A stretch of DNA of 64,000 bases from Haloterrigena alkaliphila (GTDB lineage: Archaea; Halobacteriota; Halobacteria; Halobacteriales; Natrialbaceae), in contig NZ_CP071462.1 of assembly GCF_017352155.2 (NCBI RefSeq), forward strand, positions 1,116,001-1,180,000, given 5' to 3'. How positions within the stretch are numbered: the stretch's first letter is position 1; every line of letters starts with the position of its first letter. The notes below the pieces were generated by a model that searched no databases, was not told the origin of the DNA, and worked only from the letters and a program-made list of their open reading frames with translations. The translations under genes were made by a program, and so were the position numbers. This document shows, piece by piece, positions 56,786-64,000 of this stretch.

Positions 56786-57298
56786 GAGCTTTTTCACCTG
56801 TTTTACCCGTGATCTTGGAGTTTCCTAATCTAACAGAGTAGCAAACCGGATTCACACCTAACACTTTCGCCGATCATCTGTGTCCGCCCGATTAGACCAC
56901 GTATAGTATTGGTTTAGAGCAGCGTTGTTCTAGCTGACTCTCTAGGAAGCATGACTTGAAAAGTTCCACCCCACCAACGCTAGGGTTGTTCCGGACACGG
57001 TATTCGTTTGCAACACCGTTTTTCGTCTCGTGCCCGTAGAAATACCCGAGGTCGACGAAGCCGGTGAACACTTGATGGATCGCCTGCCGCAAACGATCGA
57101 TACGTCAACACGACTGCCGGCAGTGAACAACCGGCTGCAGTACTCCAAGGCCACCGCTGGCATGCCTGCTACGATCACTGGACTCTAGCAATTTTGGCAT
57201 ATGGATAGATATCTGGAGGGTTTTCTAATACGAAATAGAAACATAACCCGTATTAGAATACTTATTACAATGTGATCAGGTCAGATCTGTAGCTTTGT
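56786..57298. other. 513-nt region with a winged-helix relic and AT-rich promoter
   Basis: Its left part holds a decayed fragment on the minus strand (separate entry). The right part (about 57180-57298) is AT-rich and should contain the promoter of the regulator at 57301. No intact gene is seen. Confidence 0.45.
56900..57180 (-). pseudogene. Second relic of a winged-helix C-terminal domain
   Basis: One minus-strand frame reads AGMPAVALEYCSRLF and continues after a shift as FVDLGYFYGHETKNGVANEYR, matching the wing and tail of the domain at the C-terminus of the primase-like protein and of the relic at 38587. No start or full domain remains. Confidence 0.55.
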
Positions 57299-57300
57299 AT

Positions 57301-57637
57301 GCCAATTGACATTGAATCATACCGTCAGATAAACACCCTCACCAATGAGGAACAAATCGTCGCATTTCTATTTGAGCATCGAGATAAAGCGTATAAAGCA
57401 GCAGAGATTGCAGAGAGAACAGGCATCAGCAAAGGGTGTACGTCTAAACGTCTAACAGTCCTTCGGAAGATGGGTATTGTTTCCAACAAGACCCTGTATT
57501 GGACAATTGACGATCCAATTAAGGCCTTAGACTATCTTCAAGATAAAGAGATAGTAGAAATTACGTCCCAAGCTGCCCTTGGAGATTTTCAAACATCAGA
57601 TCCCAGAACAAACGAACAAACGATGACGAACGGTTAG
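57301..57637 (+). CDS. Winged-helix (MarR-like) regulator
   Basis: The 112-aa protein starts MPIDIESYRQINTLTNEEQ at about 57299 and has a helix-turn-helix (EHRDKAYKAAEIAERTGISKGCTSKRLTVLRKMGIV, about residues 25-60) followed by a beta wing and an acidic tail. Its start and layout resemble the chromosomal regulator at 18805. The region is AT-rich. It may regulate the primase-like gene, which is convergent with it and ends 78 nt away. Confidence 0.8.
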
Positions 57638-57714
57638 GAGACGAATAGCTGCGTTGGTGAGAAAGATACCGTCGGCTAACGACACCGAGGCGTGCACCTA
57701 ACTACTGGAGCAGA

Positions 57715-60700
57715 CTACCCGCTCGATGCTATGTTGGGCGGCTTGCCAAGGATGGCCGACGAACAGATCACGGGTGTCGGCGGCGCAATTGCACCAGCGG
57801 AAACACCTCCCTCCCGCGTCACCAGGAAATTCCACGTATAGTTAACACACATACGCGGGTTTTCCGCCTCTTCATCGATCTCAAGGTCGACCTCCGACCA
57901 ATCGGCCTCACCTGTACCAGGGTCCTCGGTAAGTGTGTAAGCGTGCGCCGTTCCAGGGTTGGCCTCGTCGCGCTTGAGATAGCCAAGGTTGGTCAGGTTC
58001 GCAAGGACATTTCGAATCGTGCGCCGGGTATAGTCGTCCTCCATACGCTCGTAAACCTCGCCAGAAGAGAACTGGCCATGCCCCAACTTGCGGGCAGTCT
58101 TAGCGACGGCGAGTGTCGCTTTCGAGTGGGCACTGACAACCGAAGCTTCGGCAACGACCGGTAGATCGTCGCGAAGAGCCGAAGTGTGGGTAAAGACGAC
58201 CGTCGGCTCATCGGATCGGCCAAAGCGAAGGGCGGCCTGCATCGTCTGATCTTTGAGCATATGATCGCGGTAGTCGTTCGCGATCTCACCACCGTAGTCG
58301 AGACTATTCCCGTGGCCGGTACGCTCAACTTCCTCGCCGGCGAGAGCTGCCCACTTCTCGACGACCTGATCGCCGAAGTGCTGCACGCCGAGGATCGCAC
58401 CAACGTTCCGCTCGCCGAGGGCATCGCTGCCGGTCACGTTGAGATAGTGATCGACGACATTGGCCCGATTCTCGAGGTCATCGCCGAGATACTCGCGTGC
58501 TTTCTTGGTAGTGATCACGGCGGGTTCTTCGTCATACTTCTCGCAAGCAGCATCGAGGACGGCAAGCGGCCCGCCGAAGTTGTTGCCGTCCAAGTCTCCG
58601 CCGTAGGTATTGATGTTCCTGCTCGTCTGGACAACCCTCGTGTTCATCGTCTGCTCGAGGAACCGACGGCGATCACCCGCAGTGTCGTGGACGTCCCGAC
58701 GCTCGGCGTCGCGGCCGATCGCTAGTCGCCAGAGTTTCGGTCGAGCGGTCGCGTCGAGACCGATCAGTGGGCACTTCTCGCCGCCTCGCGCGACGAACTC
58801 CGGCGGGTTGTGGACGATAGCGCCGTGGTGGTTCCGGTCGACGATGACCGTAGCACCGGCGTGCGTGACGCGCTTTAGGTTCGTACCGGCCTCGCGGTCG
58901 AGGGAATACTCCATAGTAGTAATATCGCTCCCGTCGCCGATCGCGCCGGCGAGGAGTAGCCAAGCACGCGGATGGGCATACCCGTCCTCGGAAAAGACAG
59001 CGAGCTCGCGACACCCCTCACTCCCACCCTCAAGAGCGGTTGCTGCCGCCTTAACGAGATCGCTGGCGTCGCGGCATTCGCGGACAGCCTCTGTGGCCGC
59101 CTGGACCAGTTTCTCAAGGTCACCGGCGATAGGGAGCTCAGCGTCGAGTTCGTCGGGAGCGAGGTCGATGTCGATCGCCTCGTAGCCGGACAGGTCGTTG
59201 CCCGCTTGGCCTTCAGTGAACGACGCCTCGGTCGCGCTCTCGAGTGCACTGGTCAGGCGATCGGTGATGCAATCCTCAACGTCGTTGAGCACGCCGTACA
59301 CCTCGATGGGATCGGCACCGAGACGCTCAGCTGCCTGGCGCTCGCCATAGACGGCATTTGTTGCCTCCTCGGCGCGGTCCTTCGCCGTCTCAACGGCGTC
59401 ACGAGCGTTTCCGAGTGTATCGACGGGAAGCTCGGTCGGAAGGTCGGTCAGGTCAAGGAGCGCTGTCTCGAGGTCTTGCAGGACTTTCACTCCTCCGCAA
59501 AGACCGCGCATATCCTCAAGAACATCCTCAGCGGCGTCGATCGCATCAATTGCACCGGTGGCAGCTCGGAGACGAGCTACGGTTGCATGAATTTGTGGGA
59601 GATCGCTTGCCTCGCCGTCGAGCCACGCCGATACCCAAGAATCATCGGCGAGGTTCGCGTCCAAGAGACTCTCGACGTCACCAACGTCATCGGTAAGGCA
59701 GCTGGCGAGCCAGGTCGCGTGATCGCGCCAGGCCTCGCCGTAACCGTTGGCGTATTCGAGGCCGGGGAACTCGTCGATGACCACGGCGCGGGGGCGCGTT
59801 ATCTGATCGCCGTTCTCGTTTCTGCCGTACCAGGTCCGGGCACTTTCGACGTGTGCGTGGCCGTGGCCGCCAATGAGAAGATCGATCGGCGCGTCGGGAT
59901 CCGTCAGCCGTTCCCAGGCGCGGCTATACTCGCAGTCTCCGCTCTCCTGACAGGGGAGCTCCTCGCCGAACAGCGCGGTGGCATGGATATGTATCTCGGC
60001 GGGAGTGTGGCCCAGTGCTCGTGCGGTTTGAATGACGAGCCGCCAAGCGTCGCCGTACTCGCCGTTCGCAGTGGGGCAGCTCCCACGTTCGAGTTCGGCA
60101 CCGTCATCGGCCGCCTCCTCGTCACTCTTGGGGTCGAGAGGTGCTTCGACGACGCTGAGGAGCGCGTCGCGGTCCTTGAGAAGTGTCTTGTCCTGCTCGC
60201 GAACGGCACAGACGGCCTCAACAAGCGCCGCGTCGTCGACGCGGTTCTTGGCCAACACGGGGAGATGGGCAAAGCTCACGCCAGTCTCGCGAGCGTACTC
60301 GACGGCTTGCTCTTTGAGCTCGTTGCGCCCGGCCAAATAGGTCGTCGGGTTCTCCTCGGCGGCTTTGATCGCCGAGTAGGTTTTTCCGAGTGCCGGGAGT
60401 GTGGTAACGAGCTGGGCACGATCGCGAACTGTCCCGGCGTCCAACAGGAGTTCCTCGACGCGATCACGTGCCTCTTCGAGCGTCTCAATACCGATTTCAG
60501 CGCTCGCATCGTCGAGAACGCGAGCGGCCGGGGGGAGAACTGCGACGTGCTCAAGGAGCGTGGCACACCACTTGGGCAGTGGAGCGCCGTAGTCCTCCCG
60601 AGCCAAGGTATAGGCGCGCTTGAACGCCTCCCCCCGGAGCCGTTCACCCTCGTCGTCGAGTAGGTCGTTCTCGAGAGCGATGAACTCGAGCGGAGAGAAG

Positions 60701-62406
60701 GATACCTCGTGCTCGACACACCAAAAGCCGCGTCCGTAGCCGGCAAGAACGCGCTCACCGCTATCGCTTTCTTCCCAGACAGGATTGATCTTCGCGGTCG
60801 CCGTGCCGATCGGGTTCTCGACGGTGACGGTCGACTTAGCCCGCTCGAGAACGAGCTCGGGGTCGAGTTGACTGACGGCACCGAAGACGTAGCTCGTGTT
60901 ATCGGTGAGCGCCGTCTCGTCGAGATACTTCGGGAGTGGAGCGCCGTACTTCTCCCGGGCCAGCTCGTAGCCGCGAGTGTACTCCTGATAGGTGGCGCCC
61001 TCCTCTGGCGAGGTTACCATCTCCTCGGTGGTCGCGACAGCGAGGGCTACGTCGCCAGCATCTTCGAGCGTCTCGACAGGCTTCTCGAGGTCGGAGGGTT
61101 GGACAGCCCGCGCGGCCCGCACGGCGTCGTCGGGATCAACGATGACCGCCTGATCGAGAAGGTCGCGCGGGTCGTCCTTCTCTTCGACGTATTTGGGGAT
61201 CGGCGCGCCCGCCTCACGAGCCTTGGTGACGGTTTCCCTGAACTCCGCGCCTTCAAGCGGATGCCACGGTTTCGAGATGATCCCTTGCTCGGCAGCGAAC
61301 AGGCTCAATAGACTGAATGCGTGGCCCGTCTTATGGTCGTGAAAGACAGGTTCGCCCGGCGGACGGTGGAGGCTGTCGCCCCCGCTACTCGGTCGGTAGC
61401 TCGACGGGTCCCACTTCTCCCAGCCCGTCGCGTCTGTTCCGACCTGTCGGGTACAGAGTGGGAGGTCGCTCGGCCGTAGTTGCTCGATCGCGTAGAAGAC
61501 GTCTCGGACATCGTCAGTCGTTTCGTCACCGGTCGCACTGGGTTCATAGTCGTCGAGCTCCGGCCGTTCGCGGTCCGTATCGTACCCTTCGATATCGTGC
61601 TTATCCGCTTCGGGAACGCGCTCCTCGAGCAGTGCCTTTAGCTCCTCTTCATCCCACGGGTTGACCTCGAGTGGCGTTCCGGGAACATGCTCGCCAGTTA
61701 CGACACAGACACGCTTGCCGTCGTAGATTTCGATCTCCGGGACGTCCTCGTTTGTGCCCCAGGGCTCGTCGTCGATGGCGAACTTCGCTTGCTTGTACCC
61801 GGTCGGGAGTTTGCCTACGTAGAGCGCGTGAACGCCGCTCCCGGACGTCGAAACGTCGGCGTATGTGATACCCAACCGCTTGAGGACGGCGACAAATTGG
61901 GGATGTACCTCGCCACTCTTGGGACATCGGACGTCGTCGCCGTCGATGAACGCGAACGGATCTGGGTCGTCGGTATACGGGTCATCTTCCCGTTCGAGGA
62001 TCGCTATATGGCCATCTACCCGTGGGTCGGTCTCTACCCATTCGTCGACGGTCGCTTTGTTCGCCCAGTTCTCCGCGTTGCTCCACTTCCGAGAGTTGTT
62101 CCACGGCGCCCAAGGCATCTTGTCCTGACGGGCCATCCAGAAGTCGCGCTTTTCCCAAGCGGGTGGCCAGACGTTGGTCTCGGGAGCAGTGAACTCAGCA
62201 CCGTCCCACCCTTCACCCTGGCCGCCTGACTCGTCTGTCCCTGCCTCTGGGATTTGAACACCTACTTCGGTCTCCCGGCTGCCGCTTTTGGCGTCGGTGT
62301 CCGCGGGAAGGTGCTGGGCGCAAAGGCTCCCGGGACTAGTCGGGTCAACAGCCTCGCGATCGCAATGCGGGAGCGTACACTGCCGGGCGGGCGGCACCAC
62401 CGTCAT
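57715..62406 (-). CDS. Giant primase-helicase-like replication protein
   Basis: The 1563-aa protein has an N-terminal Cys/His zinc site (CTLPHCDREA, SLCAQH) and an archaeo-eukaryotic primase-type domain with FIDGDDV near residue 155, STSGSGVHALYV near 188 and IEIYDGKRVCVVTG near 230. A P-loop LPALGKTYSAIKA lies near 670 and a Walker B-like VIDEFPG near 878, and a winged helix (TRRTIRNVLANLTNLGYL) near 1455. This is the layout of primase-helicases of plasmids and integrated elements, so it probably starts replication of the excised form. It lies just inside attR. Confidence 0.82.
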   Translation of the reverse strand: MTVVPPARQCTLPHCDREAVDPTSPGSLCAQHLPADTDAKSGSRETEVGVQIPEAGTDESGGQGEGWDGAEFTAPETNVWPPAWEKRDFWMARQDKMPWAPWNNSRKWSNAENWANKATVDEWVETDPRVDGHIAILEREDDPYTDDPDPFAFIDGDDVRCPKSGEVHPQFVAVLKRLGITYADVSTSGSGVHALYVGKLPTGYKQAKFAIDDEPWGTNEDVPEIEIYDGKRVCVVTGEHVPGTPLEVNPWDEEELKALLEERVPEADKHDIEGYDTDRERPELDDYEPSATGDETTDDVRDVFYAIEQLRPSDLPLCTRQVGTDATGWEKWDPSSYRPSSGGDSLHRPPGEPVFHDHKTGHAFSLLSLFAAEQGIISKPWHPLEGAEFRETVTKAREAGAPIPKYVEEKDDPRDLLDQAVIVDPDDAVRAARAVQPSDLEKPVETLEDAGDVALAVATTEEMVTSPEEGATYQEYTRGYELAREKYGAPLPKYLDETALTDNTSYVFGAVSQLDPELVLERAKSTVTVENPIGTATAKINPVWEESDSGERVLAGYGRGFWCVEHEVSFSPLEFIALENDLLDDEGERLRGEAFKRAYTLAREDYGAPLPKWCATLLEHVAVLPPAARVLDDASAEIGIETLEEARDRVEELLLDAGTVRDRAQLVTTLPALGKTYSAIKAAEENPTTYLAGRNELKEQAVEYARETGVSFAHLPVLAKNRVDDAALVEAVCAVREQDKTLLKDRDALLSVVEAPLDPKSDEEAADDGAELERGSCPTANGEYGDAWRLVIQTARALGHTPAEIHIHATALFGEELPCQESGDCEYSRAWERLTDPDAPIDLLIGGHGHAHVESARTWYGRNENGDQITRPRAVVIDEFPGLEYANGYGEAWRDHATWLASCLTDDVGDVESLLDANLADDSWVSAWLDGEASDLPQIHATVARLRAATGAIDAIDAAEDVLEDMRGLCGGVKVLQDLETALLDLTDLPTELPVDTLGNARDAVETAKDRAEEATNAVYGERQAAERLGADPIEVYGVLNDVEDCITDRLTSALESATEASFTEGQAGNDLSGYEAIDIDLAPDELDAELPIAGDLEKLVQAATEAVRECRDASDLVKAAATALEGGSEGCRELAVFSEDGYAHPRAWLLLAGAIGDGSDITTMEYSLDREAGTNLKRVTHAGATVIVDRNHHGAIVHNPPEFVARGGEKCPLIGLDATARPKLWRLAIGRDAERRDVHDTAGDRRRFLEQTMNTRVVQTSRNINTYGGDLDGNNFGGPLAVLDAACEKYDEEPAVITTKKAREYLGDDLENRANVVDHYLNVTGSDALGERNVGAILGVQHFGDQVVEKWAALAGEEVERTGHGNSLDYGGEIANDYRDHMLKDQTMQAALRFGRSDEPTVVFTHTSALRDDLPVVAEASVVSAHSKATLAVAKTARKLGHGQFSSGEVYERMEDDYTRRTIRNVLANLTNLGYLKRDEANPGTAHAYTLTEDPGTGEADWSEVDLEIDEEAENPRMCVNYTWNFLVTREGGVSAGAIAPPTPVICSSAILGKPPNIASSG

Positions 62407-62480
62407 GTCGAGGACCTCCGCTGTGAAGTGAGTGGGGGTCGTAGAGAGACACTGTTACAACTACGAGGAAATGGTATCCC

Positions 62481-62505
62481 CCAACAACAGCGCGGTCGCT
62501 GTTGG
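62481..62505. repeat. Imperfect inverted repeat between primase-like gene and tRNA-Cys
   Basis: CCAACAACAGCG and CGCTGTTGG pair with one bulge. It may be an operator of the primase-like gene or a weak terminator for the rRNA operon. No T-run follows it in the leftward direction. Confidence 0.4.
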
Positions 62506-62524
62506 ATTGTTAGGAAATTGGTAT

Positions 62525-62542
62525 AAGCCAAGGGCCGGATTT
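62525..62542 (+). other. attR of the integrated element (inside tRNA-Cys)
   Basis: AAGCCAAGGGCCGGATTT is identical to attL at 35330-35347. Here it covers the 3' acceptor strand and part of the T arm of the intact tRNA-Cys, so integration kept the tRNA functional. Confidence 0.88.
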
Positions 62543-62601
62543 GAACCGGCGGTGGGCGGCTCTGCAGGCCGCTGCGTTCGGCCGGACTCTGCCACCTTGG
62601 C
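62526..62601 (-). tRNA. tRNA-Cys (anticodon GCA)
   Basis: The 76-nt minus-strand cloverleaf has acceptor GCCAAGG pairing with CCTTGGC, anticodon arm GCGGC-CTGCAGA-GCCGC with anticodon GCA, and T arm with GGTTCAAATCC. The discriminator is T and no CCA is encoded. It follows 5S rRNA as in other haloarchaeal rRNA operons, and its 3' end is the integration site. Confidence 0.96.
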
Positions 62602-62782
62602 GCAGTCGTTCCTTGTCACTGCGGTCGTTTAAGCATAGCGGTACGGCACAATCGTTACGCTACGACTGTACCGTCCGAAAATATGAATATCCGAGCGAGC
62701 GCCGCTGCTCGTCGGGCGAAAAACTGGGGACGCCTCCGAGTGACGGAGCCGTCCCTGCTGAGTAGTGAAATGGAGTATGAAT

Positions 62783-62904
62783 AGGTGGCGGCGAATCGGG
62801 TCTCCCAGAGGCTCGCGCACTCCAGTACTCACCGAAACGCAGGCGGGCTTATCTTCCGTGTTCGGGATGGGTACGGGAGGAACCCCGCCGCTGTGGCCGC
62901 CGAA
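62783..62904 (-). rRNA. 5S ribosomal RNA
   Basis: The minus strand reads the haloarchaeal 5S pattern: GGCGGCCACAGCGGCGGGG near the 5' end, CCCATCCCGAACACGG loop, GATAAGCCCGCC and GTACTGGAGTGCGCGAGCC near the 3' half. The ends are estimated from the terminal helix (GGCGG with CCGCC) and may be off by a few bases. Confidence 0.9.
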
Positions 62905-63044
62905 CGCCGATCAACGGAATCGAACCGTCGCCATACCAATATCGGTCTCGGCTAGTGTCTCGTGTCTCTGACCGTTGTGTACGTGTAGTCCAGTTTGCGT
63001 CCGGACCCGTTCACCGCGTCACGGATCCAATGCGATTGTAGTAT

Positions 63045-64000
<956 letters not shown>

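Noticed and set aside
58972-60663. 563-codon plus-strand open frame
   Set aside because: It is antisense to the primase-like gene, Cys- and Leu-rich in a random-looking way, and a by-product of high GC at third positions of the real gene.

Overview
The window is from an extremely halophilic archaeon (class Halobacteria). The evidence is high GC with strong third-position GC, Asp/Glu-rich proteins, mostly leaderless genes with a TATA-like box about 27-30 nt before the start codon, F420 and methanopterin-type cofactor genes, and an rRNA operon ending 23S-5S-tRNA-Cys. The order Natrialbales is plausible but is only an impression.

Layout. Positions 1-34.9 kb are chromosomal. They hold pdxT, a bifunctional nuclease-like gene and hisE; NOG1 and EngB GTPases; a DUF389 membrane protein; a NUDIX-eIF2B fusion; a hydantoinase/oxoprolinase operon led by an atypical NRAMP-like transporter (12.6-18.4 kb); a PemK-like toxin gene broken by an amber codon with its winged-helix partner; cofE and a Mer-like F420 enzyme; a MoxR-DUF58-transglutaminase operon; SUI1; vapBC; rimI; and tRNA-Lys at 34.85 kb, followed by decaying copies of its own 3' end.

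Positions 35,330-62,542 form a 27.2-kb integrated element. It is bounded by an 18-bp direct repeat that reproduces the 3' end of tRNA-Cys: the left copy is partial, and the right copy lies inside the intact tRNA gene next to 5S/23S rRNA. A tyrosine integrase lies just inside the left end, and a 1563-aa primase-helicase-like protein lies just inside the right end. The cargo is a type I-D CRISPR-Cas system (csa3-like regulator, cas6, cas10d/csc3, csc2, csc1, cas3') between two large arrays of about 47 and 27 repeats. The leaders of both arrays face inward and share a conserved element about 98 bp from the first repeat. The interference genes look intact, but cas1 is reduced to its first 32 codons plus a possible tail and cas2 is frameshifted. 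The system therefore looks able to interfere but not to acquire spacers by itself. A serine resolvase, an HNH protein, a winged-helix regulator and two relics of a winged-helix domain fill the rest.

Positions 62.5-64 kb hold the distal part of an rRNA operon on the minus strand (23S, 5S, tRNA-Cys). Integration appears to have separated this operon from its native T-rich end, which now lies 27 kb away at the left junction, and placed the primase-like gene directly downstream in the same direction.
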